A DNA stretch of 64,000 nt, taken from NCBI RefSeq assembly GCF_002095385.1, contig NZ_MIPP01000001.1, positions 124,001 through 188,000 of the forward strand, in the 5' to 3' direction. The notes under the pieces were generated by a model. It saw only the letters and a program-made list of their open reading frames with translations, searched no databases and was not told where the DNA came from. The stretch comes from Pantoea eucrina (GTDB taxonomy: Bacteria; Pseudomonadota; Gammaproteobacteria; Enterobacterales; Enterobacteriaceae). A program made the translations under genes and the position numbers. Position 1 is the first letter of the stretch. Every line of letters starts with the position of its first letter. Positions 35,603-46,970 of the stretch are shown in pieces.

Positions 35603-38064
35603 ATGCGAGTGCTGAAATTCGGCGGAACCTCAGTAGCAAACGCAGAGCGTTTTCTGCGCGTAGCGGACATTCTGGAAAGCAATGCGCAGCAGGGACAGGT
35701 TGCCACCGTGCTCTCTGCACCCGCAAAAATTACTAATCACCTGGTGGCGATGATTGAAAAAACCATCAGCGGCCAGGATCCCCTGCCGAATATCAGCGAC
35801 GCCGAGCGCATTTTTGCCGATCTCCTGCAGGGGCTTGCGGCCGCCCAGCCGGGGTTTGACGCTGAGCGCATCAATACCTTTGTTGCGCTGGAGTTTGCTC
35901 AGCTTAAGCAGGTGCTGCACGGTATCAGCCTGCTGGGGCAGTGCCCGGACGCGGTCAATGCTGCTATCATCTGCCGGGGTGAAAAGCTGTCGATTGCCAT
36001 TATGGAGGCGCTGCTGCAGGCGCGTGGTTATCAGGTGACCGTGATCGATCCGGTTGAGAAGCTGCTGGCCGTGGGACACTATCTGGAGTCCACAGTGGAT
36101 ATCCCTGAATCCAGCCGGCGCATTGCCGCCAGTCAGATCCCGGCCGATCATATGATCCTGATGGCTGGCTTCACCGCCGGTAACGAAAAAGGCGAGCTGG
36201 TCGTACTGGGGCGCAACGGTTCCGACTACTCTGCTGCCGTACTGGCCGCCTGCCTGCGCGCTGACTGCTGCGAAATCTGGACCGATGTCGATGGCGTCTA
36301 TACCTGCGATCCGCGTCAGGTGCCCGATGCACGCCTGCTGAAGTCGATGTCCTATCAGGAGGCGATGGAGCTCTCCTACTTTGGCGCCAAAGTTCTGCAC
36401 CCGCGTACCATTGCGCCGATCGCACAGTTTCAGATCCCCTGCCTGATTAAAAACACCGCTAATCCGCAGCGCCCGGTACGCTGATTGGCGGCGAGGGCAG
36501 CGATGACGAAAATCCGGTTAAAGGCATCACCCACCTAAACAACATGGCGATGTTCAACGTCTCCGGCCCCGGCATGAAAGGCATGGTGGGCATGGCCGCG
36601 CGCGTGTTTGCTGCGATGTCCCGCACCGGCATCTCCGTAGTGCTGATCACCCAATCCTCCTCCGAATACAGTATCAGCTTCTGCGTACCCCAGAGCGAGC
36701 AGGCGCGCGCGCGGCGCGTGCTGGAAGAGGAGTTTCATCTTGAGCTGAAAGAGGGCCTGCTCGATCCGCTGGATGTGCTGGAGCAGCTGGCGGTGATTTC
36801 AGTGGTAGGCGATGGCATGCGTACGCTGCGCGGCATCTCCGCAAAATTCTTTTCGGCACTGGCACGCGCCAATATTAATATCGTGGCGATCGCCCAGGGC
36901 TCTTCCGAACGCTCAATCTCTGTCGTGGTAAGCAATGACGATGTGACTACCGGCGTGCGCGTTGTGCATCAGATGCTGTTCGCGACCGATCAGGTGATTG
37001 AAGTGTTCGTTGTCGGCGTCGGCGGCGTCGGCGGTGCGCTGCTGGATCAGCTGCATCGCCAGCAGGCGTGGCTGAAAGGCAAACATATCGATCTGCGCGT
37101 CTGCGGGATCGCAAATTCGCGCGCGCTGCTGACCAACGTCCACGGTATCGACCTTAAAGACTGGAAAGGGGCGCTGAGTGAGGCGCGCGAGCCGTTTAAC
37201 CTCGGACGTCTGATCCGGCTGGTAAAAGAGTATCACCTGCTTAATCCGGTGATCGTCGACTGTACCTCAAGTCAGGCGGTGGCCGACCAGTATGCTGACT
37301 TCCTTGCCGAAGGTTTTCATGTCGTGACGCCTAATAAAAAGGCGAACACCTCCTCGTGGAACTACTACCAGCAGATGCGGGCTGCCGCTGCGAAGTCGCG
37401 TCGCAAGTTTCTTTATGATACCAACGTCGGTGCCGGTCTGCCGGTGATTGAAAACCTGCAGAACCTGCTGAACGCGGGCGATGAACTGATTAAGTTTTCC
37501 GGCATTCTCTCCGGCTCGCTCTCTTTTATCTTTGGCAAACTGGATGAGGGGATGTCGCTCTCCCAGGCAACCACGCTGGCGCGCGAGATGGGCTTTACTG
37601 AACCCGATCCGCGTGACGACCTGTCAGGAATGGATGTGGCGCGCAAGCTGCTGATCCTGGCGCGCGAAGCGGGGCATCAGCTGGAGCTGAGCGATATCAC
37701 CATCGAGCCGCTTCTGCCTGCCAGCCTGACTGAACTGGCGGATGCGGATCAGTTTATGGCGCGTCTGCCGGAGCTGGATAATGCCTTTGCAGCACGGGTC
37801 GCTCAGGCGCGCGATGAAGGCAAAGTGTTGCGTTTTGTCGGAGCGATTGCAGAAGATGGTCACTGCAGCGTTAAAATTGAGGCAGTAGATGGCAACGATC
37901 CGCTGTGCAAAGTGAAAAACGGTGAAAATGCGCTGGCGTTCTATAGCCGCTACTATCAGCCGATTCCGCTGGTACTGCGCGGGTATGGTGCAGGGAATGA
38001 TGTTACCGCAGCGGGCGTGTTTGCTGATTTGCTGCGTACGCTGTCGTGGAAGTTAGGAGTTTAA
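35603..38064 (+). pseudogene. thrA: Aspartokinase I / homoserine dehydrogenase I, with one-base frameshift
   Basis: The N-terminal kinase [18 protein letters not shown] runs correctly to KNTANPQ at about 36469, then the frame shifts to a stop at 36482. The next frame gives the expected [20 protein letters not shown] and continues through the ACT domains ([17 protein letters not shown]) and the dehydrogenase ([27 protein letters not shown]) to KLGV. Adding one G between 36469 and 36470 restores about 820 residues. The rest looks fully conserved, which argues for a sequencing error or a very recent mutation. The bifunctional enzyme makes homoserine for threonine; thrB begins at its stop. Confidence 0.9.
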
Positions 38065-38066
38065 TG

Positions 38067-38996
38067 ATGGTAAAAATTTATGCACCGGCCTCCATCGGCA
38101 ACGTCAGCGTTGGCTTTGACGTGCTGGGAGCCGCAGTGTCGCCGGTGGATGGATCGCTGCTGGGCGACTGTGTGGCAGTTGAAGCGGCCGATCGTTTCAG
38201 CCTTGAGAATCGCGGTCGTTTTGTCAGCAAGCTGCCTGACGATCCCAAAGAAAATATCGTTTATCAATGCTGGGAGCGTTTCTGTCAGGCGATTGGCAAA
38301 GAAGTGCCGGTGGCGATGACGCTGGAGAAAAATATGCCGATCGGCTCCGGCCTCGGCTCCAGCGCCTGTTCCGTCGTGGCAGGCTTAATGGCGATGAACG
38401 AATTCTGCGGCAAGCCGCTCAGCGATACCGGACTGCTGGCGCTGATGGGCGAGCTGGAAGGGCGTATCTCTGGCAGCGTACATTATGACAATGTGGCTCC
38501 CTGCTTCCTCGGCGGCGTACAATTAATGATTGAAGAGCAGGGGATTATCAGCCAGCAGGTGCCGTGCTTTGATGAGTGGCTGTGGGTTATGGCGTATCCC
38601 GGCATTAAAGTTTCTACCGCGGAAGCGCGGGCGATTCTGCCGGCGCAATATCGCAAGCAGGATGTGATTAAACATGGCCGCCTGCTGGCGGGCTTTATTC
38701 ACGCCTGCCATACCCGGCAGCCGCAGCTGGCGGCTAAGTTAATGCAGGATGTGGTGGCCGAACCGTACCGCACCAAACTGCTGCCGGGCTTCGCCGCGGC
38801 ACGGCAGGCGGCAGCCGATATCGGCGCGCTGGCCTGCGGCATTTCGGGCTCCGGTCCGACGCTTTTCGCTGTTTGCAATGAGATGGCAACGGCGCAGCGG
38901 ATGGCAGACTGGCTGAGCCAGCACTATCTGCAGAATGAAGAAGGCTTCGTCCATATCTGCCGTCTTGATACGGCTGGCGCACGTAAACTGGGATAA
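38067..38996 (+). CDS. thrB: Homoserine kinase
   Basis: 309 residues (310 in E. coli). GHMP kinase with ATP loop [17 protein letters not shown] (about 91) and C-terminal [12 protein letters not shown]. It phosphorylates homoserine. Two ATG codons (38064, 38067) are adjacent; the second matches E. coli MVKVYAP, and the first overlaps the thrA stop, so translation is coupled. Confidence 0.97.
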   Translation: MVKIYAPASIGNVSVGFDVLGAAVSPVDGSLLGDCVAVEAADRFSLENRGRFVSKLPDDPKENIVYQCWERFCQAIGKEVPVAMTLEKNMPIGSGLGSSACSVVAGLMAMNEFCGKPLSDTGLLALMGELEGRISGSVHYDNVAPCFLGGVQLMIEEQGIISQQVPCFDEWLWVMAYPGIKVSTAEARAILPAQYRKQDVIKHGRLLAGFIHACHTRQPQLAAKLMQDVVAEPYRTKLLPGFAAARQAAADIGALACGISGSGPTLFAVCNEMATAQRMADWLSQHYLQNEEGFVHICRLDTAGARKLG

Positions 38997-38999
38997 CGT

Positions 39000-40283
39000 A
39001 TGAAACTCTATAATCTTAAGGATCACAACGAGCAGGTCAGCTTCTCGCAGGCAGTCAAACAGGGGCTGGGCTCGCAGCAGGGGCTGTTCTTTCCACTGGA
39101 GCTGCCGGAATTTGAACTGACCGATATCGATGCGATGCTGGAGATGGACTTTGTCAGCCGCAGCAGCAAAATCCTGTCTGCTTATATCGGGGATGAAGTT
39201 ACCCCGCATCAGCTGGCTGAGCGGGTCAAAACGGCCTTTACCTTCCCGGCACCGGTGGCGAAAGTCAGCGAAGATATCGCCTGTCTGGAGCTGTTCCACG
39301 GCCCGACGCTGGCATTCAAAGATTTCGGCGGCCGCTTTATGGCGCAGATGCTCTCCTATGTCTCCGGCGCAGATGAGCAGATCACTATTCTGACTGCCAC
39401 CTCGGGTGATACCGGGGCCGCCGTGGCGCACGCTTTCTACGGTATGGACAATGTGCGTGTAGTGATCCTCTATCCGCAGGGCAAAATCAGCGCCCTGCAG
39501 GAAAAACTGTTCTGCACGCTGGGTGGCAATATTGAAACTATCGCAATTGATGGCGATTTCGATACCTGTCAGTCGCTGGTTAAGCAGGCGTTTGATGATG
39601 AGGAGCTGAAAAAAGCGATTGGCCTTAACTCCGCTAACTCCATCAATATCAGCCGTCTGCTGGCGCAGATCTGCTACTACTTTGAGGCGGTCGCACAGCT
39701 TCCGCAGGAGCAGCGTAATCAGCTGGTGGTTTCCGTACCCAGCGGTAACTTTGGCGATCTCACGGCCGGCCTGCTGGCGAAATCGCTCGGTCTGCCAATC
39801 AAACGGTTTATTGCCGCAACCAACGCCAACGACACCGTACCGCGCTTTCTTGGCAACGGTGCCTGGCAGCCGAATGCCACCGTGGCTACCCTGTCAAACG
39901 CAATGGATGTCAGCCAGCCGAATAACTGGCCGCGCGTGGAAGAGCTGTTCCGCCGTAAAACCTGGCGTCTGACCGATCTCGCTTACGGTGCGGTTTCTGA
40001 TGAGACGACGCAGGCCACGATGCGCGAGCTGGCCGATCTGGGTTATCTCTCAGAGCCGCATGCGGCCATCGCTTATCGTCTGCTGCGCGATCAGCTGCAG
40101 GAAGGTGAGTATGGATTGTTCCTTGGTACAGCGCATCCGGCGAAATTCCGCGAGAGCGTAGAGGAGATTCTGGGACAGACGCTTACGCTGCCGCAGGCGC
40201 TGGCCGATCGCGCCGATCTGCCGCTGCTGTCACACCAGATGTCGGCAGAGTTTGCCGCACTACGCAAATTCCTGCTGCAGTAA
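39000..40283 (+). CDS. thrC: Threonine synthase
   Basis: 427 residues (428 in E. coli). PLP enzyme; the cofactor Lys is in TLAFKDFGGRF (about 107), and TATSGDTGAAVAHAF is the phosphate-binding block. It begins three bases after thrB, completing the operon. No intrinsic terminator follows; a palindrome array starts 27 bases after the stop. Confidence 0.97.
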   Translation: MKLYNLKDHNEQVSFSQAVKQGLGSQQGLFFPLELPEFELTDIDAMLEMDFVSRSSKILSAYIGDEVTPHQLAERVKTAFTFPAPVAKVSEDIACLELFHGPTLAFKDFGGRFMAQMLSYVSGADEQITILTATSGDTGAAVAHAFYGMDNVRVVILYPQGKISALQEKLFCTLGGNIETIAIDGDFDTCQSLVKQAFDDEELKKAIGLNSANSINISRLLAQICYYFEAVAQLPQEQRNQLVVSVPSGNFGDLTAGLLAKSLGLPIKRFIAATNANDTVPRFLGNGAWQPNATVATLSNAMDVSQPNNWPRVEELFRRKTWRLTDLAYGAVSDETTQATMRELADLGYLSEPHAAIAYRLLRDQLQEGEYGLFLGTAHPAKFRESVEEILGQTLTLPQALADRADLPLLSHQMSAEFAALRKFLLQ

Positions 40284-40309
40284 CAGATCGGGGCGTAGTC
40301 CATGGCGGC

Positions 40310-40696
40310 CAGGGGCGCATAAACACGCCAGGGGCGCATAAATGCGCCAGGGGCGCATAAATGCGCCCCCTACGGATATCTCCCATCCCCTGTAGGGGCG
40401 CCATTCATGCGCCCGGGTTGATGCGCGTGCGAAACGTGATGATGCCAGGGGCGCATAAACACGCCAGGGGCGCATAAATGCGCCCCCTACGGATATCCCA
40501 TCCCCTGTAGGGGCGCCATTCATGGCGCCCGGGTTGATGCGCGTGCGAAACGTGATGATGCCAGGGGCGCATAAACACGCCAGGGGCGCATAAACACGCC
40601 AGGGGCGCATAAATGCGCCCCCTACGGATATCTCCCATCCCCTGTAGGGGCGCCATTCATGGCGCCCGGATTGATGCGCATACGAAACGCGATGAC
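40310..40696. repeat. REP-like higher-order array, three composite units
   Basis: Three direct units (40310-40444, 40445-40560, 40561-40696). Each begins with two or three copies of a 19-bp block, CCAGGGGCGCATAAACACG or the ATGCG variant, then a full GGGGCGCATAAATGCGCCCC core, CTAC, a spacer, GTAG, a GGCGCCATTCATGGCGCC core and a tail ending GTGCGAAACGTGATGATG. Units differ in the number of 19-bp blocks (3, 2, 3). The tail is homologous to the 45-bp unit at 31274. It fills the gap between convergent thrC and yaaA. Confidence 0.88.
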
Positions 40697-40714
40697 GCCC
40701 CGGCATAAACTGAT

Positions 40715-41491
40715 TTATCGCTGTTCCTGACGCTTAAACACCAGCTCATTTCCCTGGCTGGCTGCCGCATCAAAACGGTATCCATCTGCATCAAACTGCT
40801 TCAGCTGATCTGGCTGTGTCAGACGATGCTCAATCACAAAACGGCTCATCAGACCGCGCGCTTTTTTGGCATAAAAACTGATGACCTTATAGTGGCCGCC
40901 CTTTTCATCCAGAAACACCGGCTTTATCAGCCGGGCATTAAGTTTCGCCGGCTTTACCGCCCGGAAATATTCATCTGACGCCAGGTTAATCAGCACCTGG
41001 TCACCCTGCGCCTGTAGCGCCTGATTCAGCGCTTCCGTGAGCGTATCGCCCCAGAAACTATAGAGATCGCGGCCAGCCGGGTTTGCCAGTCGGGTACCCA
41101 TCTCCAGCCGGTAGGGCTGCATCAGATCCAGCGGGCGCAGCAGGCCATACAAACCAGAGAGCATACGCAGGTGCTGCTGGGCAAAATCAAAATCTGCCTC
41201 GCTAAAGCGTTCAGCCTGCAGGCCGGTATAAACATCCCCTTTGAACGCCAGAATAGCCGGACGCGCATTTTCCGGCGAAAAGTGCGGCTGCCACTGGTTA
41301 AAGCGCTCGGCATTCAGGTGCGCCAGCTTGTCGCTGATACGCATCAGCGAAGCGATATCAGCCGGAGAGAGGGCGCGCGCAACGTCAATCAGCTGCTGCG
41401 ATTTTTCCAGCAGCTCAGGCTGGGTAAAGCGGGGGGTGGCAAGCGGGCTCTCATAATCCAGCGTTTTAGCCGGTGAAATCACCATCAGCAT
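40715..41491 (-). CDS. yaaA: Peroxide stress protein YaaA
   Basis: 258 residues, as in E. coli. DUF328/YaaA family: [11 protein letters not shown] at the start, [17 protein letters not shown], and [19 protein letters not shown] (in parts). In E. coli it is OxyR-induced and lowers free iron during peroxide stress; it binds DNA. Divergent from talB. Confidence 0.95.
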   Translation of the reverse strand: MLMVISPAKTLDYESPLATPRFTQPELLEKSQQLIDVARALSPADIASLMRISDKLAHLNAERFNQWQPHFSPENARPAILAFKGDVYTGLQAERFSEADFDFAQQHLRMLSGLYGLLRPLDLMQPYRLEMGTRLANPAGRDLYSFWGDTLTEALNQALQAQGDQVLINLASDEYFRAVKPAKLNARLIKPVFLDEKGGHYKVISFYAKKARGLMSRFVIEHRLTQPDQLKQFDADGYRFDAAASQGNELVFKRQEQR

Positions 41492-41705
41492 ACCGGGTCT
41501 CCTTGTGCGCCTGCTTAAATATCAGGACATTAACGGAAAATTTATTGCGCGGAGTGTATCAAAAAAGCGGCATCAATCGGCAAATCACTCCTATTCGTCA
41601 GCGCTATCGTAAAGGGCACGCCACGATGTTGCGCCGCTGATTGCGCGTGATATTATCGATTCAGCCTTTTATACCCTGACAGTCAACCAAAGAGAAAAGA
41701 GAACC

Positions 41706-42659
41706 ATGACGGATAAACTTACTTCCCTGCGTCAGCTGACTACCGTGGTCGCCGACACCGGTGATATTGCAGCGATGAAGCTCTATCAGCCACAGGATGC
41801 CACGACAAACCCTTCCCTGATCCTCAACGCTGCCCAAATCCCTGAATACCGCAAGCTGATTGATGAAGCGATCGGCTGGGCGCGTCAGCAGAGCAGCAAC
41901 AAGGAAGAGCAGCTGGCGCTGGTCTCTGACAAACTGGCTGTCAACATCGGGCTGGAGATCCTCAAACTGATCCCGGGCCGCATTTCCACAGAAGTTGATG
42001 CACGCCTCTCCTACGATACCGAAGCGAGCATCGCGAAAGCGCGCAGCCTGATCAAACTCTACAACGACGCAGGCATCAGCAACGATCGTATTCTGATCAA
42101 ACTCGCTTCAACCTGGCAGGGCATCCGTGCAGCGGAGCAGCTGGAAAAAGAGGGTATCAACTGTAACCTTACGCTGCTGTTCTCGTTTGCGCAGGCACGC
42201 GCCTGTGCAGAAGCGGGCGTTTTCCTGATCTCTCCATTCGTAGGCCGTATTCTCGACTGGTACAAGCAGAACACCGATAAAAAAGAGTATGCGCCGCATG
42301 AAGATCCAGGCGTGGTGTCCGTATCTGAAATCTACAGCTACTACAAACAGCACGGCTATGAAACTGTAGTGATGGGTGCCAGCTTCCGTAACGTGGGCGA
42401 AATCATTGAGCTGGCGGGCTGCGACCGTCTGACCATCTCTCCGGGCCTGCTGAAAGAGCTGGCTGAGAGCGAAGGCAGCGTTGAGCGCAAGCTGAGCTAC
42501 AGCGGCGAGATCAGCGAGCGTCCGGCGAAAATGACCGAAGCGGAGTTCCTGTGGCAGCATAATCAGGATCCTATGGCGGTGACTAAGCTGGCGGAAGGTA
42601 TTCGCAACTTTGCCGTTGATCAGGGCAAACTTGAAAAGATGCTGACCGAACTGCTGTAA
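41706..42659 (+). CDS. talB: Transaldolase B
   Basis: 317 residues, as in E. coli. The Schiff-base lysine is Lys 132 in [30 protein letters not shown] is the second family block. It exchanges dihydroxyacetone units between sedoheptulose-7-phosphate and glyceraldehyde-3-phosphate in the pentose phosphate pathway. Codon choice looks strongly biased, as expected of an abundant enzyme. Confidence 0.97.
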   Translation: MTDKLTSLRQLTTVVADTGDIAAMKLYQPQDATTNPSLILNAAQIPEYRKLIDEAIGWARQQSSNKEEQLALVSDKLAVNIGLEILKLIPGRISTEVDARLSYDTEASIAKARSLIKLYNDAGISNDRILIKLASTWQGIRAAEQLEKEGINCNLTLLFSFAQARACAEAGVFLISPFVGRILDWYKQNTDKKEYAPHEDPGVVSVSEIYSYYKQHGYETVVMGASFRNVGEIIELAGCDRLTISPGLLKELAESEGSVERKLSYSGEISERPAKMTEAEFLWQHNQDPMAVTKLAEGIRNFAVDQGKLEKMLTELL

Positions 42660-42782
42660 GCATGACGCCGTGGCGGTGCCTCGCCGCCGCGGCATTACGC
42701 GTTTCTCTGCTCTGCGCTTTGTATTATCCTTTCTGCATCTCTCTTTCTTTGCCGCCACGCGGCTAACCACAGCGATACTCTT

Positions 42783-43370
42783 ATGGATACTTTACGCATT
42801 GGATTAATTTCCGTTTCCGATCGCGCAGCAAACGGCATTTATCAGGATCAGGGCATTCCGGCACTGGAGAGCTGGCTCAGCACTGCGCTGGCAACACCCT
42901 TCGAGCTGGAGACGCGGCTGGTGCCGGATGAACAGCCGATGATTGAACAGGCGATCTGCGAGCTGGTGGATGAACGCTTCTGCCATCTGGTGCTGACCAC
43001 CGGCGGTACCGGGCCGGCACGACGTGACGTGACGCCGGATGCGACGCTGGCGGTAGCGGATCGCGAAATGCCTGGCTTTGGTGAGCAGATGCGTCAGATC
43101 AGCCTGCAGTTTGTACCCACTGCCATTTTGTCACGCCAGGCAGGGGTTATCCGCAAACAGTCGCTGATCCTGAATCTGCCCGGCCAGCCGAAATCGATTA
43201 AGGAGACGCTGGAAGGGGTAAAAGCGGAGGATGGCAGCGTAAGGGTACCCGGAATTTTTGCCGCCGTGCCTTACTGCCTGCAGCTGCTGGAAGGACCCTA
43301 TATCGAGACGCATGCGGCAGTGGTAGCAGCATTTCGTCCCAAAAGCGCACGGCGTGAGACAAACCTCTGA
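42783..43370 (+). CDS. mog: Molybdopterin adenylyltransferase Mog
   Basis: 195 residues. It adenylates molybdopterin before molybdate insertion. The binding loop is LVLTTGGTGPARRDVTPDAT (about 68-87), and LPGQPKSIKETLEG is the second conserved loop. Co-directional with talB at 123 bases. Confidence 0.95.
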   Translation: MDTLRIGLISVSDRAANGIYQDQGIPALESWLSTALATPFELETRLVPDEQPMIEQAICELVDERFCHLVLTTGGTGPARRDVTPDATLAVADREMPGFGEQMRQISLQFVPTAILSRQAGVIRKQSLILNLPGQPKSIKETLEGVKAEDGSVRVPGIFAAVPYCLQLLEGPYIETHAAVVAAFRPKSARRETNL

Positions 43371-43475
43371 ATATAAGGCTTTTCAGGCATAAAATTCAGC
43401 CTTGCTGGTGTGGTGCGGGTTTGCCGGTATAGTAACGTCTGCTCTACCTTTCCCGGCTCTGGATACCGCACCGTT

Positions 43476-44777
43476 ATGGACTCGCTCACCTCGCATCGAC
43501 TTAACCGGCAGGACTATAAAACCCTGTCGCTGGCTGCCCTTGGCGGGGCGCTGGAATTCTACGACTTCATTATTTTTATCTTCTTTGCTGCCGTCATTGG
43601 CGAGCTCTTTTTCCCGCCCGATATGCCTGACTGGCTGCGTCAGGTGCAGACGTTTGGTATTTTTGCTGCCGGCTATCTGGCGCGACCGCTGGGCGGCATT
43701 GTTATGGCGCACTTTGGTGACAAAGTCGGCCGGAAAAAGATGTTCAGCCTGAGTATTCTGCTGATGGCGCTGCCGACCCTGGCGATGGGCGCACTGCCCA
43801 CCTATGCAAGCATAGGTATCGCTGCACCGCTGCTAATGCTGCTATTGCGGATGCTGCAGGGGGCGGCAATTGGCGGTGAAGTGCCGGGCGCCTGGGTATT
43901 TGTTGCTGAGCACGTTCCGGAAAAGCGTACCGGCTTTGCCTGCGGCACCCTGACCGCAGGCCTCACTGCCGGTATCCTGCTGGGTTCACTGGTAGCGACG
44001 CTGCTTAACAGCACGATTTCGCCAGCGGCAATGCGCGATTACGGCTGGCGGCTGCCGTTCTTTCTCGGCGGCCTGTTTGGACTGCTGGCGATGTACCTGC
44101 GTCGCTGGCTGCATGAAACGCCGGTATTTCAGCAGATGCAGCAGCGGAAAACGCTGTCTGAACGGCTGCCGCTGCAGGCTATTTTGCTGCACCACAAGCG
44201 CAGTATTGCGATCTCAATGCTGCTGACCTGGCTGCTCTCCGCCTGCATTGTAGTGGTGATTTTAATGGCGCCCGCACTGATGCAGAAACAGGGCGTGCCT
44301 GCTGCGCTGAGCCTGCAGGCCAACAGCCTGGCGACCGTAATGCTGCTGGTCGGATGCGTGCTGGCAGGCTGGATCGTAGATCGCGCGGGTGCGGCGCGTA
44401 CGCTGATAGCGGGATCGCTGCTGCTGGCTTTCTGCAGCTGGCACTTTTTCCAAAACACCGGCAGCGCGCCGCAGATGCTGTTTTTCTGGTACGGCGTGGC
44501 GGGACTGAGCGTCGGTGTGGTAGGCGTAGTGCCGTTTGTCATGGTGCGCGCCTTTCCGCCAGCGGTACGCTTTACCGGCATCTCTTTCTCATACAATGTT
44601 GCTTACGCGATTTTCGGCGGCCTGACGCCCGTCAGCGTAACGCTGATGATGCAGCTGACGCCTATGGCACCGGCCTGGTATGTGCTGGCGCTGGCGGCGA
44701 TCGGTGCCGCTGTCGGCTGCTGGCTGTGGCGTGACGCACGTCAGCCAGCGGGGCACTCCTCGCGCTCTTTATCCTGA
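43476..44777 (+). CDS. MFS transporter, metabolite:H+ symporter family
   Basis: 433 residues from ATG 43476, giving MDSLTSHRLNRQDYKTLSLA; the frame is open from 43410 but that part is not membrane-like. About twelve membrane segments. ALEFYDFIIFIFF in helix 1 and MAHFGDKVGRKKM in loop 2-3 place it in the same branch as the transporter at 10469, though they are not close copies. In E. coli this position after mog is held by satP, unrelated. Substrate unknown. Confidence 0.87.
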   Translation: MDSLTSHRLNRQDYKTLSLAALGGALEFYDFIIFIFFAAVIGELFFPPDMPDWLRQVQTFGIFAAGYLARPLGGIVMAHFGDKVGRKKMFSLSILLMALPTLAMGALPTYASIGIAAPLLMLLLRMLQGAAIGGEVPGAWVFVAEHVPEKRTGFACGTLTAGLTAGILLGSLVATLLNSTISPAAMRDYGWRLPFFLGGLFGLLAMYLRRWLHETPVFQQMQQRKTLSERLPLQAILLHHKRSIAISMLLTWLLSACIVVVILMAPALMQKQGVPAALSLQANSLATVMLLVGCVLAGWIVDRAGAARTLIAGSLLLAFCSWHFFQNTGSAPQMLFFWYGVAGLSVGVVGVVPFVMVRAFPPAVRFTGISFSYNVAYAIFGGLTPVSVTLMMQLTPMAPAWYVLALAAIGAAVGCWLWRDARQPAGHSSRSLS

Positions 44778-44890
44778 TGAGCCCGGTACGGCGGGCAGCA
44801 CTGCTCCGCCGTACTGCTGCTGAAGTTGTACATTTTTCCGCCATTTATCCCTTCCGGGTAAAAGAATCGAAATATTTTTTGCTTTTAACC

Positions 44891-44918
44891 CTTGATGCGC
44901 ATCGAAGCGGCCCCATTT
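44891..44918 (+). promoter_or_regulatory. Sigma-32 heat-shock promoter of dnaKJ
   Basis: CTTGAT (44891-44896), 14 bases, then CCCCATTT (44911-44918) fits the RpoH consensus and the E. coli dnaK promoter. It lies 120 bases before the dnaK ATG. Confidence 0.9.
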
Positions 44919-45040
44919 ACTTGTCATCGGGCGTTGTGAGGCAGCAAAAAAGCCTGCAGTCGCAGTTGAAAGTGGCGGTAACGACCACATCTCTGCATCA
45001 CAACCCAATTTGACAAAGAATTTACGTGGGAGACGTTTAG

Positions 45041-46951
45041 ATGGGTAAGATTATTGGTATTGACCTGGGTACAACCAACTCTTGTGTGGCGATCATGGAC
45101 GGCGGCAAGGCACGCGTGCTGGAAAACGCTGAAGGCGATCGCACCACGCCGTCAATCATTGCGTATACCGCAGACGGCGAAACGCTGGTAGGTCAGCCGG
45201 CTAAACGTCAGGCAGTGACCAACCCGCAGAACACCCTGTTCGCTATCAAGCGTTTAATTGGTCGTCGTTTCCAGGACGAAGAAGTACAGCGTGATATTAA
45301 AATCATGCCGTACAAAATCACCGGTTCTGACAACGGTGACGCATGGCTGGACGTGAAGGGCCAGAAAATGGCACCGCCGCAGATCTCTGCTGAAGTGCTG
45401 AAGAAAATGAAGAAAACCGCGGAAGATTTCCTCGGTGAAGCGGTGACTGAAGCGGTTATTACCGTACCGGCTTACTTCAATGACGCACAGCGTCAGGCGA
45501 CCAAAGATGCGGGCCGTATCGCGGGCCTGGACGTTAAGCGTATCATCAACGAACCAACCGCAGCAGCGCTGGCTTACGGTCTGGACAAAGGTCAGGGCAA
45601 CCGTACTATCGCGGTTTATGACCTGGGTGGTGGTACTTTCGATATCTCAATCATTGAGATCGACGACGTTGATGGCGAAAAAACCTTTGAAGTACTGGCA
45701 ACCAACGGTGATACCCACCTGGGTGGTGAAGACTTCGATAGCCGCCTGATCAACTATCTGGTAGCCGAGTTTAAGAAAGACCAGGGTATCGATCTGCATA
45801 ACGATCCGCTGGCGATGCAGCGTCTGAAAGAAGCCGCTGAGAAAGCAAAAATTGAACTCTCTTCTGCGCAGCAGACCGACGTTAACCTGCCATATATCAC
45901 GGCAGATGCAACCGGTCCTAAACACCTGAACATCAAAGTGACGCGTGCGAAACTGGAATCTCTGGTAGAAGACCTGGTAACCCGTTCAATTGAGCCGCTG
46001 AAAGTTGCGCTGCAGGATGCTGGCCTGTCAGTCTCTGACATCAACGATGTCATCCTGGTAGGTGGTCAGACTCGTATGCCAATGGTGCAGGCGAAAGTGA
46101 CCGAGTTCTTCGGCAAAGAGCCGCGTAAAGATGTTAACCCGGATGAAGCCGTAGCGGTCGGTGCTGCTGTTCAGGGTGGCGTACTGGCAGGTGATGTGAA
46201 AGACGTTCTGCTGCTGGACGTAACGCCGCTGTCGCTGGGTATTGAAACCATGGGCGGCGTAATGACCGCGCTGATCAGCAAGAACACCACTATCCCGACC
46301 AAACACAGTCAGGTGTTCTCTACTGCTGAAGATAACCAGTCTGCCGTGACCATTCACGTGCTGCAGGGTGAGCGTAAACGTTCTGGCGATAACAAATCGC
46401 TGGGTCAGTTTAATCTCGACGGCATTCAGCCTGCACCACGCGGTATGCCGCAGATCGAAGTCACCTTTGACATTGATGCTGATGGTATTCTGCATGTGTC
46501 AGCGAAAGATAAAAACAGCGGTAAAGAGCAGAAAATCACCATTAAAGCCTCTTCTGGTCTGAACGAGGATGAGATCGAAAAAATGGTGCGTGACGCGGAA
46601 GCGAACGCTGAATCTGACCGCAAGTTTGAAGAGCTGGTACAGACGCGCAACCAGGGTGACCAGATTGCGCACAGCACCCGCAAGCAGCTGGATGAAGCGG
46701 GCGATAAGCTCTCTGCAGAAGACAAAGCACCTATCGAAGCTGCACTGACTGAGCTGAATACCGCGCTGAAAGGCGAAGACAAAGCGGCTATCGAAGCGAA
46801 AATGCAGGCGCTGATGGAAGTCTCCGGCAAACTAATGGAGATGGCACAGCAGCAGGGTCAGGCAGGCGCAGCGGACGCCGGCGACGCGTCAGCACAGCAG
46901 CAGGATGACGTGGTCGACGCTGAGTTCGAAGAAGTTAAAGATAAAAAATAA
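45041..46951 (+). CDS. dnaK: Chaperone DnaK (Hsp70)
   Basis: 636 residues (638 in E. coli). ATPase domain with [13 protein letters not shown] (5-17), [13 protein letters not shown] and [12 protein letters not shown]; substrate-binding domain after the linker [13 protein letters not shown]; Gln/Ala-rich lid and tail ending in EEVKDKK. Folding chaperone with DnaJ and GrpE. Codon bias is that of a highly expressed gene. Confidence 0.99.
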   Translation: MGKIIGIDLGTTNSCVAIMDGGKARVLENAEGDRTTPSIIAYTADGETLVGQPAKRQAVTNPQNTLFAIKRLIGRRFQDEEVQRDIKIMPYKITGSDNGDAWLDVKGQKMAPPQISAEVLKKMKKTAEDFLGEAVTEAVITVPAYFNDAQRQATKDAGRIAGLDVKRIINEPTAAALAYGLDKGQGNRTIAVYDLGGGTFDISIIEIDDVDGEKTFEVLATNGDTHLGGEDFDSRLINYLVAEFKKDQGIDLHNDPLAMQRLKEAAEKAKIELSSAQQTDVNLPYITADATGPKHLNIKVTRAKLESLVEDLVTRSIEPLKVALQDAGLSVSDINDVILVGGQTRMPMVQAKVTEFFGKEPRKDVNPDEAVAVGAAVQGGVLAGDVKDVLLLDVTPLSLGIETMGGVMTALISKNTTIPTKHSQVFSTAEDNQSAVTIHVLQGERKRSGDNKSLGQFNLDGIQPAPRGMPQIEVTFDIDADGILHVSAKDKNSGKEQKITIKASSGLNEDEIEKMVRDAEANAESDRKFEELVQTRNQGDQIAHSTRKQLDEAGDKLSAEDKAPIEAALTELNTALKGEDKAAIEAKMQALMEVSGKLMEMAQQQGQAGAADAGDASAQQQDDVVDAEFEEVKDKK

Positions 46952-46970
46952 TTGCCCCTGACCGGGCGCG

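Noticed and set aside
31229..40696. CRISPR array at the 31 kb or 40 kb repeats
   Set aside because: Units abut without unique spacers, cores are inverted pairs of the same family, and no cas gene is in the window.
40183..40706. Minus-strand open frames of up to 148 codons in the array after thrC
   Set aside because: They translate the composite palindromes and contain only repeated YAPLACLCAPG-type strings.
42661..42700. GC-rich hairpin after talB as a terminator
   Set aside because: The stem is imperfect and no T-run follows, so I did not list it.
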